This document shows positions 21,890-34,872 of a DNA stretch of 64,000 nt, piece after piece. A program made the translations under genes and the position numbers. Position 1 is the stretch's first letter. Each line of letters starts with the position of its first letter. The notes beneath the pieces were generated by a model. That model worked only from the letters and a program-made list of their open reading frames with translations. It made no database searches and was not told the DNA's origin. The DNA is from Bryoerythrophyllum caledonicum (Eukaryota > Streptophyta > Bryopsida > Pottiales > Pottiaceae): assembly GCA_963971425.1 (NCBI GenBank), contig OZ020524.1, positions 12,279,845 through 12,343,844 of the forward strand, read 5' to 3'.

Positions 21890-23935
21890 ATGGTCGGTGG
21901 TTGCTTTGCAAATTTCACAACCGTGATGCTTGGAGTCCTGATTCTTCTCATGATATCCGGCAAGGTTCCCAAGACTTTGCCTCCAGGTCCTCGTGGTCTG
22001 CCCATCATTGGAGCCTTGCACCTCTTTGGCAAGTATCCATAGCAGGATCTGGCAATATTGGCCAAGGTTTGTGGACTGGTGATGTCGCTATGGTTCGGGC
22101 AGCAGCTCACGGTGGTGGTGTCCTCACCTGCTGCAGCGGAGGAGATTTTCAAGACGTAGGACCCTAGTTTCACAAGGCGGCCCAACTCAAGTTATGCGCG
22201 AATCATCTTACATGATGGTACTTTATCTCTCCACCCCCTCTTCTATCGATTTTTCTCAGATTGCAATCATTCTCCTCATGGAACAGAGATGGATTTCCTT
22301 GATCTTGTCTTTGAGCCTCGATTCAGACACAATCTGGAGTTGAGTGAGTTCTTTCCAAAGCCACCCAAGCTTTGAACGAGACACCACTCTTTTTATGTAA
22401 AATAGTACTCTTTTGGAAGGGCTTGGTGGTCTCTCTACTAGAATACTTTTTATGGTCTTTTAACTCAACTTAGAACTAGTTTGATAATTGCCTTGGAGAA
22501 TGCCAAAGAGACCATGAATCTTAGCCGCCCTCTTCCTCTTGGAGTTGATCATTACAGATATTCAGAGCTTTTTATGGTCTCTTAACTCAAGTCTAAACTA
22601 GTTTGATTGCCTCATGAGAAGATCATCCGCCTGCTCAACATGATTCCCCAGGACGGCACCGCAGTGGTCCCAGTAGGAAACTACATCGCTGCGGCATTTA
22701 CGAACATCTTGTCTCGCTTGTTGCTGAAGTAGCGCTTCATGGCGCTTCATGCTGGTGAGGAAGATGCCCAAGTGAGGCAGTTTAGGACGTTGGTCGAGGA
22801 GGATACCAAGCATATCGTAGATGTTGATCTGGGGGACTTCATTCCGGCCTTCAAAGTGGGTGGACTTCCAGGGCGTCAAGAAGCATCTACGGGGCCTCAG
22901 AGAGCGGATGGATACGGTCGTGTCCAGGATCATCTCTGAGCATCTTGAGCAGCGGAAGAAGTCAGACGTGTGTGAGAAAGGCTTGGTTGACGTGCTTTTG
23001 GACCAGATGGAGGACGAGACGTTGAGGTTAAAGATCACTATGACACATATCAAGGTGCATTCTGGGAAAGACTACTTCGGGACCCGAAATCATTCACCCA
23101 AAGTAATTCGCATCTGATAACCCCTCAAGATTTCTCATATAAAATCACAGGTCTCTATGTAGACATCCTTAATCGCCTCACACTTGGAGTAAAATAGGTT
23201 AGTAATATTCACCAGCGTTGATCTCATGCTAATTCCCTCTCAGAAACTATTTTGACTTGAGTTTAGAAACCACCAAGGTTAAATTTCAATTGATCTAATA
23301 CCAGCTACTTGGAGTGATTAAATACCTACTTCAGCTGATTTTACAAAGATAAATTTGATTCTATTTGCAATCCACTCATGTTGTCTCACTCTTTAACTCT
23401 CTGTTTGGAATTACCGAGGACATTTTTGCAGGCGGAACGGAGGCAAGCATCCACATCACGGAGACTGGAGTGGGCAATCTCCGAGTGCATCCGCAACTCC
23501 ACTGTGACGCGCAAAGCGCAAGCGGAGCTTGATGAAGTCGTAGGCACGTCCCAAAGAGTGGAAGAGACCGACATCCCCAACCTCAAGTACCTCCATGCCA
23601 TCTGCAAGGAAGTCCTCCGGCTCCACCCCCCGTCCACGGTAATACTCCCTCACATGAACGCAAGCGCTTGCAAGGTATTTGGATACAACATCCCTGCCGA
23701 GACGACGGTGATGGTGAACGTAGGAGCCATTGCAAAGGATCCGAGTATCTGGGAAGAGCCTCTGGTGTTCAGGCCGGAGAGGTTCCTAGATAACGGGACT
23801 CATTTCCAGGGCCACCACTTCGAGTTTCTGTCGTTTGGGAGCCGGCGAAGGCAGTGCCGGGGATGGCTCTGCCTGTGCACTGGTGCACATCTTGACTGCA
23901 AGCTTGATGCAGTCTTTTGAGTGATGTCGTGCTTC
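21890..23935 (+). pseudogene. Cytochrome P450 pseudogene (plant A-type-like)
   Basis: The first exon starts at the ATG at 21890 with a membrane anchor and the hinge L-P-P-G-P-R-G-L-P-I-I-G. TAG codons interrupt it at 22040 and near 22160. A middle exon (about 22600-23060) contains L-V-D-V-L-L-D-Q. The last part (23410-23915) has E-W-A-I-S-E, the K-E-V-L-R helix (ExxR), P-E-R-F and a heme loop F-G-S-R-R-R-Q-C-R-G; the cysteine is kept but glycine and proline positions are altered. Frameshifts occur before E-W-A-I-S-E and after the heme loop, and the expected C-terminal tryptophan codon is TGA. The intact ancestor would have been an ER-anchored monooxygenase. Family not assignable by eye. Confidence 0.85.
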
Positions 23936-24159
23936 CTCAAAACCTGGACATGTCCCAAGTTGCAGGCTTCTCGTCGCAGCGCGCTCAGCCTCTCACCGCC
24001 ATTCTTAAGCCTCGCTTACAATCCATTTCTCAGCCTCACGTAATCGATCATGTGAGAGTCTTGAATAAGGTCTTAGGTGAACCTCCCCATAACCGACAAG
24101 TTAAGCAATTTGCATATGTGGAGAGAACAAAGAATAATAATATGTTAATTTGTCACTAA

Positions 24160-26089
24160 AAGTCAACAGAACTACAGTTTCAACCCAAGCAATTTCATAT
24201 CTTTCCAATGAAATGTGAGTCAATTATAAATTTTTTAAGTATGTTGCCATGTTTTGCTAGTGACCATCAATAGTTATCTCTCACAAGCGCCAACCAACAG
24301 TGAGGGTTTGTGACTAATAGCAAACCTCCATTTAGAGCAAAATAAGTGGTAATGGGATGAAAGCGGGTTGGATTTTCCCCAATTTTATAAGTGTTGTTAT
24401 GGGTTTCAATTGGTTACTATGGGGGTTACCTTGGATGAATTGAAGTACTCGGAGCTCTTTATCTAATTTTTTTCTCATGGTCATTTGTGGCATGTGTTCC
24501 TTATTTAGAGTAGAAATGAAACTTTTAATCATAAAAGTAGGAAGTGTGGATAGGAAGTGTGGGGACTTCTACCACTTCACCTTTCCATCTTTCATCTTCA
24601 CAAAAAATCTCAAAAAATTGAAATTGAAATTTTATATCACAATCATGGAAGGTTTCTCAATATTTCAAAACGTCCACTTTGAGTCTTTGAAGCTTTAAGG
24701 ATAAATATTAACAATTATCTGCATTAATACTTAAAGTCCATAGCAACTAACATTTTATGACATATTATAACAACAATTGAAATGGTTTGACATCTTTTTA
24801 AAGTCTTGAAGCTAAAAAAAGGTAAGATTCATTTCAATAAGGCTTTCATGAAATAATGGAGTCTTATTTGGAGCTTGCTATTGTACACAAAATACACCTA
24901 AAATATTCCAAAAACTTTGAAAATCCAAAGTAGTTTAATTGCATCTTTATGTATAGCATTCCCCAAGTAGTTTTGTTTTCTCTAGGTAGTTGTTTGTAAA
25001 GTTGCCTAAAGTTTTAATAGATAATGGTCTTTTGATTTATAATACTACTACTTGGTCGATCTTAATAGTTACAAAGTAGAAGGGAGAATGGTGATCCTTC
25101 ATGGAAAAGCTTTGCAGTTTATACTTGAATTAAAAATAGTTTAGCCACCTTTGATATGGTGAAAAAAATTCATGTTGTACCATGAACATTTGAAAAAATT
25201 TCATTCCTTCAGAGCTATTTAGGGCTAATTATAATTGTTAGAAATAAGAAAAGAGGTCAAAACTCTATTATACCAAGTAAATGGTGAAGTTGGACGCATA
25301 GTATCGAATGAAGTCGGTAACCTTGGTCATCAATTATATAGGAAGTAAAACCATAACAACAAATCCTTGACAACAAATCGAGCCCCCTTCTACAAGAGGA
25401 GTGGCGACAAAACATACCCACTATTTCATTGTTAGGTGGGACCTTTCTAAATAATTAAATTTTCCCAACAGTAGATTAATTATTGGTGGGCCTTCAATGC
25501 TAATTTGGAGCCACATGTGTCAAAATTGGCAATAATTTTTTCCAAAATAGCATCTAGATCCCTCCAAGAAAGAGTCCCAAAAAATGTTTTGACCACACAT
25601 CATTTTTGGTCTCCCTTGCCATTAAGATGAGGGCAAGATTTATCCTTAAGAATAATAAATTATCAATTGCACTAAGGTCCAAAAGGCAAAATGGGGGGAA
25701 CAAACTAGAAAGGTAGGCCAAGAAGACAAAGGCCCTACCAAATTAGACAAAAAACATTGAACTCCATCACCCCTTCTTCTTCTACTCAATGATAGATGAT
25801 TTGCGTTAGAGATTAAATCATGGAATCAACTTCGTTGTGCCCTAAATTTGCCCCTATCACATAAGATAAAGTTCATCCAAATATTGAATGTTATTGCAAG
25901 AAACGTATCATTCATTAGCTAGATGAACCTTCTCCTTTGCATCAAAGACAAAATTTAGAGCATAATTGAGTTGTTTCCTAGATTCAATTTTTACTATAGA
26001 TCATTTAAATTAGCTAAAGCTAAACACAAAGTTTGGACCTAAGTACTCGTAATCAACTCGTATCACCGATACTCTAGATTAGTTGTTTT
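24160..26089. other. AT-rich DNA, no gene recognised
   Basis: About 1.9 kb without an open frame of note on either strand, and no terminal repeats or RNA gene that I can recognise. Confidence 0.5.
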
Positions 26090-26225
26090 CAAATAAACAA
26101 TCCAACAATCAATCTCAATTGCTTCCAAATCAACAATCCGACAATCAATCTCGGTTGCTTCCAAATCAACAATCCAACAATCAATCTCACTTGCTTCCAA
26201 ATCAACACTCTAACAATCAACTTCA
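26090..26225. repeat. 36-bp tandem repeat, about four copies
   Basis: The unit CTTCCAAATCAACAATCC followed by RACAATCAATCTCRNTTG repeats about four times with few changes. It ends about 30 bp before the left terminal repeat of the large element and appears to be flanking DNA. Confidence 0.8.
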
Positions 26226-26255
26226 AACTTCTAATTCTCAATGAATGTTGTATTT

Positions 26256-26283
26256 AACTATTTCTGGACTTTGCAAAGTCCAG
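26256..26283. repeat. Left terminal repeat with an overlapping 20-bp perfect palindrome
   Basis: AACTATTTCTGGACT (26256-26270) matches the right end in inverse orientation. Overlapping it, CTGGACTTTGCAAAGTCCAG (26264-26283) is a perfect 20-bp palindrome that could form a hairpin or bind a dimer. The right end lacks this palindrome but has the CTGGACTA word twice. Confidence 0.75.
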
Positions 26284-26371
26284 GATTAAGGAAGAAGGAT
26301 TTTAGTCTCGTAAAATAGTCGCACCAAAGAATATGAAAGGGATACCCAGTTAATTTATTTTAATCATTCAG

Positions 26372-26622
26372 TCGGATATCTCCGGATGGTTTCAGTGATA
26401 CATGACTAATCGAATATAGTGATAAAACAAGCGTGAAATTTTGTTCGTCGTGATCGACAAAATGATAACAACTTTCAAGCTAACACGTTTATAAAACAAC
26501 CATGTAATATGGTGTACTGTACATTTCTGTGGTAATATCGTGTAGAAGATGAGTACAGTGCATTTCAGAGCTTGAAGCATTGACATGCAAGGAATGCCGT
26601 TCAGACATCCGGAGATATCCGG
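26372..26622. repeat. Left subterminal palindrome variants (GATA centre)
   Basis: TCGGATATCTCCGG at 26372-26385 and CCGGAGATATCCGG at 26609-26622 differ from the internal palindrome in the central four bases; read on one strand both have the arms CCGGA/TCCGG (one arm base changed in the first) around GATA. They lie 116 and 353 bases inside the terminal repeat. Confidence 0.85.
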
Positions 26623-26808
26623 TCGAAAGCAAAGTACTAAAAATATAATTGCTCGGCTGTTCAAAAACGACAATGCTACTCTGGAATGAAGTCTCTTTAC
26701 AAAAGCGTTTGATACAAGACCAAATGTAGGAAAAAGCAGTGACTGGTCTGAGCAAAATTCGTGAATCTAACAACAAATTCTATCCTTGCACAACCTCTCT
26801 GAAGAGCT

Positions 26809-27261
26809 CTAAAGATCCTTCCAGTGAGCCGGTGCGTACATGTCCGAATCGACATCAGACCCTGTGTCACACCCAGTTTGAAATGGGCTGCAGCCGCCAT
26901 CCGAAGAAGATTCCTCCTCGTCTTCATACCAGGGGTCGTCCTCCACATCTTCTTCAACCGAAGCAGCTCTATCAAGGGTCTCTTCCACATCGGAGTCGAT
27001 CTGCTTCTCGTCCTCCGCATCACAGTCGATGCCGTAGTCCTCCTCTTGAACAAACTTGCTCTCAGCGTCATCCTCCAATTCGTCTAGAACACGCCGATCG
27101 GAACAGATCGCCCTTCTGTACTCGACTTGTAAGAAAAGCAGTCTTCCCTTCTCCGAACCCTGAGCCTCGCTCACCATCCTTCGTGAAACTCTCCTATCTA
27201 CCAAATCAGAGACATCCCTCTCCCTCTTTCTACTTCCGAAAGCCATCTCCTCTCTCTCCAC
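26809..27261 (-). CDS. Small acidic protein with conserved C-terminal motif
   Basis: A single open frame of 150 residues (a second ATG begins M-A-F-G-S). The N-terminal third is basic (R-K-R-E-R-D, D-R-R-V-S-R-R-M), the middle and C-terminal parts are strongly acidic (runs of E and D), and the protein ends F-Q-T-G-C-D-T-G-S-D-V-D-S-D-M-Y-A-P-A then H-W-K-D-L. The same terminal motif ends another acidic protein at 48137-48559, which argues that both are real genes under selection at the C terminus. It lies at the left end of the large element, transcribed outwards, between the palindromes at 26609 and 27817. No known family is recognised. The basic/acidic architecture would suit a DNA-binding or adaptor protein, but that is a guess. 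Confidence 0.7.
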   Translation of the reverse strand: MEREEMAFGSRKRERDVSDLVDRRVSRRMVSEAQGSEKGRLLFLQVEYRRAICSDRRVLDELEDDAESKFVQEEDYGIDCDAEDEKQIDSDVEETLDRAASVEEDVEDDPWYEDEEESSSDGGCSPFQTGCDTGSDVDSDMYAPAHWKDL

Positions 27262-28212
27262 CGTGGCTATGGCCTAACAAGACTTATGGTTGAAAGACAA
27301 AACATATGGATTACTGCAGCCCTGAACCCTCTCTTATACAATCCTCCCCACCAACCCACTAACTACACTTCTCGAGCGTAGGTACATTGATTTAAGTCGC
27401 TATAACACCAAGACTGATGGACTTAATGGCAGATGCCAAATTCATGAACGAACAACATGGTAGGCCACGCGTCAAACGTCCTGTGATAATGAGATGTGAG
27501 AAGTACAATCTCCGCCGCCAACCATCAGCATCATTTCAATCAAATGAAGGAACTCGGATGACTGATATTAACTGTGTAATTGACCGCCCACTTTCATATT
27601 AGCAGTGGCATGTCATAAATCAAAGAAGGAACCAGCCAGGAGAATGCCAAAAAGGTCTCTGTCATTTTGAAACAAGTTCCATTGATAGAGAAATTGCAGT
27701 ATCGTAGTCACAGAAGATCTCCGGATATGATTCAATAATATTCAGAACACCTAGGGAAGCTCAAAATTGGGAAATGTGGATCCCATTGTTAAGAATGGTA
27801 GATGTGAATCTCGTATCCGGAGATCTCCGGCTAGATCTCACCCACTTGAACAAGGAAATCCATGAACATTCGTCCGACCACGAAATTTGTCTTCCATACC
27901 CGGAGATCTCCGGTAAGCGTCCTATGAGATATGCGGGTCTGAAAATATTCCGGTGGAATAAACCAGTCAATAATAATTGTGTCACTACTCAATGTATCCT
28001 AATAACAGTGAATGGAAGAGCGCAAATCTGGTTCTCTTCACGAAAAGTGGCGAGAGCTGATAGGAGGGATGTCGAACTCTGGACCAGAAAATAATAGTCT
28101 TCACAGCCGGAGATCTCCGGTGCTCCTCCGTGAGGTCGAAGAGACTCGACGAGATTTTTCAGAAACAGAATTTCACAGAACAAAATTCTAGGTATTGGGA
28201 CTGATCACCGGA
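27262..28212. other. Intergenic DNA of the large element with three exact palindromes
   Basis: Between the acidic gene and the end of the transposase gene there is no coding frame. Palindromes lie at 27817, 27900 and 28107, with a half site (AGATCTCCGG) ending at 27724. Both flanking genes are on the minus strand, so this holds the promoter of the acidic gene and the 3' end of the transposase gene. Confidence 0.6.
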
Positions 28213-31200
28213 TCAAGGGTCAGCGGCATTCGCTTTCTCTAAGTTCACAAGCGCTGCTTCCTTCATTTTACGTGGAATGGATCTCGTGAGTTGGTTAACT
28301 TTGCTAGACCAAGTCGCAAACAAAACAGAACTCACATGACACCATACATGCTTCTCTTGGTCCGGAACCCAAGTGGCTTCCCAACAGTCCTGGTACTTCC
28401 GCTTCAGATTCTTCTGCTTGTTATCAGGCTCCCAATACTTAACGAGGAATTTTCCGTGGTTGACATTACCCTCATCCCTGACGACGTCCGAAACTGCTCT
28501 ACCCTGCCAGACAGGATAGATGTCTGGATCACTAGGTCTAACTAAAATCCAGGACCCGAGACGAATATCACGCCAAGGATTAAATGTGGACTTTGGGGCT
28601 TCATTGGCGGGTCCACAATAAGGCTCGAGAACCTCATCTTCGGGGGTGACATCCAATGGTTGTGGAAGCGATCCTAGCGGATTTTCACCTCCCTCATGAG
28701 GGCCTCTCCAATCATGGGCTGGCCAAAATCCCTCTTCAAGCTCGGAGGGCGTCTGTGGAAGTGGCTTGTCAAGCTCGTCGATGACGTCCCTCCAGTATTG
28801 CAGGTATGGGCGGATGGAGTCTGCGTAACCTGCGCACTTTGACATTCCAGACACCCAGTAGTCCACGTACTTCCGAAGCCCCGTCTTAATGAAGTTTTTG
28901 TTCTCCGTCGCTTTTCTGGCCTTGTCTCTGGCAACATCTTGGTTTCCGACCGGGTTCTGCTCCTCATTACCCCATATAGGCTTGAAAGGGACGGGCTTCG
29001 GAGAGCCTGTTGGAAGCATGGGACGTCCGCTGTCATCTACCTTCCAGAGTTTTATCGGCTCTCTGTGCATCGGCAACCACTCTGCGTCAACGGCAGACTT
29101 CTTGAACTTCATGACCGGAACACCATCATTGTCAACGTAGAACTTGAAAAGATGCATATCACTAAGTCCCACCAGACGTGCCGCCCCACTGCATAAAAAG
29201 CCATCGACGTAAGATTTAAAGTCGGCCACCTCTTGGATAACTTCCGGCATGAAGGCTAGTTTCTGTGACTTCATGAATGCCTTCATCAAATCCGCTAGAA
29301 TATATGTACTGCTTTTCTTCAGTTCTTTCGATAGATGACTAAAGTAAGCATCAATATCTTCATGCGTATGTCCGACAACCAAGAAGCCAACCTGTATCTC
29401 CTTGAAAACACCTCGAGCAGTTAGCAGTGATAAGAATGCCATCAAGTACTGGTTCTTGTTGTCCTTCGCTGAGTTGTCGAGCTGTAGAAACAATTTCGGT
29501 GGCAACGGTTTCGGTCCCTTAAAAGCACTGGGCTCCACGGGCTCTAAAGCGTCGACACACCTGCTCTTTCCCCTCATGAGCGCCGTGAACATCGAGTTTG
29601 GAGGAGGGTGCTCGAAGAGCGCGCGCGTCTCATGTAATGGTGCTCCCTCAAGCCGCCTAAAATGTTTTGCCAGAGAGGATATGGTGGCGTTCGAATCTCC
29701 CGGCCATAAAGTAGGAGCATAGTGAGCATACGCTCCGTCGACATGACCGTGAGCCACCATTCCGGTGACATTCATGGGAAGCTGTCCGAGACCAGATGTC
29801 GCCTTAGTAGTCCTCCACATGCGTGGAAGGGCCGTCTTCGCAGTGTCCATCTTGTCGTGAATGACACAGAGAAAGGTCAGCGGCTTCGCCTTCGACTCCT
29901 CCCTCCATGTCGCGTAAAGCTTCCGGCATGATTGTTGGTGATTCAAGTGAGCTTGCCTGTTGCTATAGAAGAGCTCGTATGCGGGCGTACCCTTAGGAGT
30001 TGTCAGTAAGAACTGATTGAACTCATCGCAAGTACTGCATTTTGCGAAGGTGCTTCCAGACGGCTTAATAGCAACATTCCCGAAGAATTCCTTCCTTACC
30101 CTACTAACTGTGGACTGACTTACTGGAGGGAGACCGTAGGAGTCGTTTGTCTGCAAAATGAAAAATTAACCTAGTGAGAGGAAAAATTGAGAAGTACAAT
30201 CCAACAAATGGTGCGAAGTACAGAGTAAATCAATTGAAGGTCAATGCAGAACAACGATGACCCAGCCGGAGATCTCCGGTTAAGATACTTGGACATCGGT
30301 CGACGGAGCAAGGAGAGTACAAATCCATTGCAATATGCGGGGACTGATAACGTACATCATTGACGCTGGCTCGAATTTGCTTCCAGTTGTTTCCCGCAGG
30401 AAGATACTTGAGAGTGTCAATCCGACCATTCCCGACACTCCGCATTTGGTAAGGCATTTGATCCGCGTTGTCATTAATAATCGACGTCATTGAGCCCATC
30501 GCCTGTATAGTGGCAAGCCGTGGGCGCTTGATGCCCTTGTTACCGTGAGTTGCATTAATGATTCCTCTACTGAAATGTGCGATGTACGTGTGAAACGTGG
30601 ACTTCCGAATTCCATGGATCGTGTACCATGCAACGGAGCAAACCTCCGTTCCCAAGAGCGTGACGTACTTTCTCTTCCGGTCCCCATCAATGGAGTGGAA
30701 CTGCCCACCTACCGAGATCGCATACTCCTTTCTATCTTCAAAGGATTTGTCATAGAATTTCTGTCTAACAGAAAGAGTCTGGGATTGTTGAAAATACTAG
30801 CAGCATCGTTTGGGACAGCACCTTTCCGAGCTGACTTTGCGAATTTCGTCGTCGGTAGTCCTCTTGGTGTACAAGGATTCCTTCTTGTTAAGGTCTTGCT
30901 GTCGGGAAATGAAGCGGTAAGGCTCCTTCGCACGACCCCCCAAATGAGCGCCAGAATCTGGTTGTAAGGGCATGGATGCGAAATGATCAATTGTGCATTT
31001 CAATGAACGACCGGAAGGAAAACAACATTGAAGAATGGGCCACGACTCATGACTCATTATTCTCTCCGTGTCTCCCACAAAAACATCAAGGACAGTTACA
31101 CCAATATTATCTTCTCCCAAACATCCACTTCGGAAATGGTCTGCTGGGAAAGCGGCCATGATTCTCCCAGAGCAGAGCACCAACCCATCTCCGTCCAACC

Positions 31201-31669
31201 GCTGCACTTCAAGTCCAACCCATCGCTCTCGTGGTACGAATGGGGACTCGTCGGACCGGAGATCTCCGGTTGGAATCATGACATCCGCCCTTCTCCATAA
31301 AACGGTCCGCCGGAGTGTGTGAATAAGTGAATTGTATCCGCGTTGCAAGGGAATGAGTGGTAATTCTTCCGCCGCGGGGCATATGGCCGTTGGTCTAAGT
31401 AATACGAACTCACTAGATCCGATTGGTATGTCAATTCCAAGCCATTGACCCATGGGGTGAACCTCAACAATGGACGCTTCTCCAATTTCACCTGAACCTG
31501 GCCTCATAAGGTTCACGGACATTCCTGACCACAGGACCTCCGATCTTCCTGTAGACTCCTGGGATGGATCATCTTCTTCCGTGAAATTCACATGTCCAGA
31601 ATCGGAGCACTGAGCTGCTACCATGGCAAGGTCTTCCGAGTCACTCTCCCACCAATCTGAGTCAGACAT
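28213..31669 (-). CDS. DUF7869-like putative transposase, interrupted by an in-frame TAG
   Basis: Two exons, complement(join(28213..30150,30356..31669)), phase 0, total 1,083 codons. The intron (GTACGT donor, TTTTGCAG acceptor) contains a palindrome at 30266. The chosen start gives M-S-D-S-D-W-W followed by an acidic region. Near codon 283 comes C-C-P-K-R-C-C, then TAG (30797-30799, codon 291) in a frame that stays protein-like on both sides. Around codon 342 is C-S-V-A-W-Y-T-I-H-G-I, then H-G-N-K-G; C-x2-C at about 476; a metal-binding-like H-D-K-M-D at about 536-540; L-Q-L-D-N-S at about 663; and G-H-T-H-E-D-I-D at about 698. These match, as I remember it, the DUF7869 RNase H-like proteins found in many plant, oomycete and algal mobile elements. 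The C-terminal 150 residues look like a small chromatin-reader-type or SH3-like fold. The TAG could be a nonsense mutation or part of an unseen intron. Confidence 0.72.
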
Positions 31670-31992
31670 AGTCCCGTGCTGCATCGGTGGAATCTCGGTT
31701 GGTGGCTGATGTCCTGAATGAGAAATTGTGTGTATGTAGAGTCGATTTGGATGACCAACCTCAATATCCTCGTCAGGGATATCCGGAGATCTCCGGCAGA
31801 GCGGATAATGATCGACAACGACGACTTCTTGTTTGATTTTGAGAGAGAACAAAACAGAAGTAGCCGGAGATCTCCGGGAATCCTGCTTTCGATGATTCTG
31901 ACAGCCACTGGAATCAAGGGGTGAAACCGTGGTTACCGGGCGAGATTGGCAGAATCCAGAATAGCACGGCATGAACAGCCGGAGATCTCCGG

Positions 31993-33053
31993 TTCAGTTT
32001 TTTGGCCTTGATCGAATCAACAGCCGTACGGAATATTCGCGGGTATGGCGGTGTGATACAGTTGCATAACCCGGTTAACAGTTCGGATTCACACGCCAAG
32101 AAATTACGTCATCTATATACTCGAGTCGAATATATTTACTGCTTCAGGGCTATGACTGTATTTTCGGAGACGAATTAGTTTAAAAATCTCTACTCGAGAG
32201 CTCCCGATCGACTTAGAGGACAGAATGCAACACAATCATCACCAATCCTCACAGACAGACAGTGAATACGGAATTATACGAGGGAACATACTTTACATTC
32301 CTGGAATAATGTCGATTCGTTTCCCTACAGTTATCTAGCACGATGTCGCGCAAGCGAACACTGTCACTGACTCGCTCAGCTCCCATAGTATCTCAAACAT
32401 CCTGAGCAAAAAAGGAGGAGAGCTGAGTTGAAGGATACTCTTATCCACCTTTCCATCACCTCGTGGAGGGAAAATTCAGGCGCTCAAATTTGAAACGAAT
32501 CTTGGGCATGCATGCTCCTTCAAACTAACTGCTGTACACCATCATGATTGTGCGCATTCTTCGACGTGCCCACGACCGAGGCCACATTCCACTCATGATA
32601 ATGAAAGGCTCGTACTCATGGGATGACCGTATTGTAAGGATACCATCTAATTCCTAGAGTGCTGCAAATTTGAAAACGGATGATGAAGTATGCCCCATGA
32701 TGTATCTTTGAATATACTAGGGCCGTATCACGTCTTAGACTAAATCACAGTAAAATGTAATCGTACAGGACTTCTCGTACTCACCTTTGTTAAGTAAATT
32801 ATACCCTACACAAGGAAAGGAGACGGCCCTCAGCTGCCTACTAGTATTGTTCATCAGGCAATACAAGACTCAAGTAGAACATCGGCGTTCGTTACCAATT
32901 AGAATAATCTCCAATATTGCCTAGTTCGACAGAAGTTATATGGATGCTTGAGAAAAAACGTGCACAAATAACTGAGCAGATGCTTTTAGAAGTACAGCAA
33001 CCCGGTCCTATGAATTCGGGTACAGCTTCCGTGTTCAGGCTGGATTGTGCATC
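31993..33053. other. Central non-coding region, no palindromes
   Basis: No coding frame longer than chance and no copy of the 14-bp palindrome, unlike the DNA on both sides. It lies between the divergently transcribed transposase and ParB-like genes. Confidence 0.5.
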
Positions 33054-33215
33054 AGGGTTTTAGGGTTTAGGGTTTAGGGTTTAGGGTTTAATGTGTCCGG
33101 TTTAGGGTTTAGGGTTTAGGGTTTAGGTTTTAGGGTTCATGGTTTTCACGGTGTAGGGTTTAGGGTTCACAGTTTCTAGTTCACGGTTTTAGGGTTTAGG
33201 GTTAAGGATTCAGGG
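33054..33215 (+). repeat. Interstitial telomere-like repeats (TTTAGGG)n, degenerate
   Basis: About ten TTTAGGG or near-TTTAGGG units, interrupted by variants such as TTTTAGGG and GTTCACGG. This is the plant telomere motif, but the array is short, impure and internal, so it is not a chromosome end. Confidence 0.85.
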
Positions 33216-33860
33216 TTCACGGTTCACCGTGGAGGGGTCTGAGTTCCTGAAGGTTGAGGGCTTATATCACCTGTAAATGTATAAATTAAAAATATTTTAT
33301 AACTATGAACTATAACCTTAAGTTTATCCATAACCATAACTTTTTAAAAAAACCTGGATACTATAGAGTGTAAGGAAATTTAGCGAGAATTGAACAATAA
33401 CTATTTATTTTGATACATTATAATTTAGTTAGAGAGAGAATAAAGAAGAGAAGGAGGGTAATGGATTTAATTTTAGAGTAGACTAGCTGTTGGCGCTTGC
33501 TTTGCAATGCATTAGCCCAACCATTTTTATGTATTTATAATATTAAAAAGTATTAAAAAGTAAAAGGTGGAATGGTTCACTATATTGTTGACAACGCGGT
33601 TGATTGTAGCGTTTTTGTAGTTCACTGCATGGTTGACTACGTGATAGTTCACTCCGTGGTTTACTGCGCAAATTATGATTTTAGTAGTATGACTAGGAGT
33701 TGGCTCTTGGTTTGCAACACATTAAATCAACCATTTTCATGTAGTTTTTATATCACAAAGTATTTAAGAAAAAAGGTAACAACAATCTACATAAATATGA
33801 ATATATCTTTGAAACCTATGCATTAATTTGAATAATGTAATAGAATGGGATAGAAAAAAA

Positions 33861-34702
33861 AATACTATTACAATAGTTCAATATTATTAACTATGGATGG
33901 AGATTGAGATAAAATAGGGAGAGTAAAACTAAAATAAATAAATAAACAAGTATGAGGGAGAGTTAGGGAGGGAAGGAGAGACTTGAGGGATTTATTTTTA
34001 GAGTAGTGTATATTTTTAGAATATGTAATAAGGGGAATCTAAAAAGAAAATCAAATGTAAAAAAGAGATGGGGAGGGAGAGTAAGGGCGAGGAAGAGTAA
34101 AATAGGGAGAGTAAGGGATTCTTTTAGAGTAGTAAGTTAATTATAGAATGTGTAAGTATTGAAATCACGAGGAGTCTAAAAAATATTAGAATCAAGATTA
34201 AAAAAGAGATGGAGATGGAGAAGGAGGGGAGAGTAAAACAAAAATAAGAAAAACAAGTGAGGGAAAGAATAGGATAGTTAAAAAATACTATTACAATAGT
34301 TCAATATTATTAACTAAGGATGGAGATTGAGAAGGAGGGGAGAGTAAAACTAAAATGAATAAATAAACATGTAGGAGGGAGAGTAAGGGAGGGAGAGTAA
34401 GAGAGAGAGAGACTTGAGGGATTTACTTTTAGAGTGGTTTATATTTTTAGAATATGTAATAAGGAGAATCTAAAAATAAAATCAAATGTAAAAAAGAGAT
34501 GGGGAGGGAGAGTAAGAGAGAGGAAGAGTAAGAGGGGGAGAGTAAGGGATTTTTTTAGAGTAGTAAGTTAATTTAAGAATGTGTAATTATTGAAATCACG
34601 GGGAGTCTAAAAAATATTAGAATGAAGATTAAAAAAGAGATGGAGATGGAGAAGGAGGGGAGAGTAGAACAAAAATAAGAAAAACAAGTGAGGGAAAGAA
34701 GG
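33861..34702. repeat. 423-bp tandem duplication, purine-rich
   Basis: The block starting AATACTATTACAATAGTTC at 33861 recurs from 34284 with small differences, so two copies of about 423 bp lie head to tail. Both are rich in GGGAGAGTAAGGG-type words. No coding potential. DNA before it, from about 33280, is also AT- and GA-rich and without genes. Confidence 0.85.
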
Positions 34703-34773
34703 GAGGGAGAGTAACGGAAAGGGAGATTCAGCTTTTCCACTAATGTCGTTTTAAATTCAAGTATAATTATTAC

Positions 34774-34872
34774 TCTAATACCCGGTGAACCCGAGTATCT
34801 ATTATAGTCATATCTAATACCCGGTGAACCCGAGTATCTATTATAGTCATATCTAATACCCATGAAACCGGG
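34774..34872. repeat. 39-bp tandem repeat, about 2.5 copies
   Basis: Units begin TCTAATACCCGGTGAACCCG at 34774, 34813 and 34852, the last one altered and incomplete. Confidence 0.9.

Noticed and set aside
33054..33215. Chromosome end (telomere)
   Set aside because: The TTTAGGG units are few, degenerate and internal, with genes on both sides.
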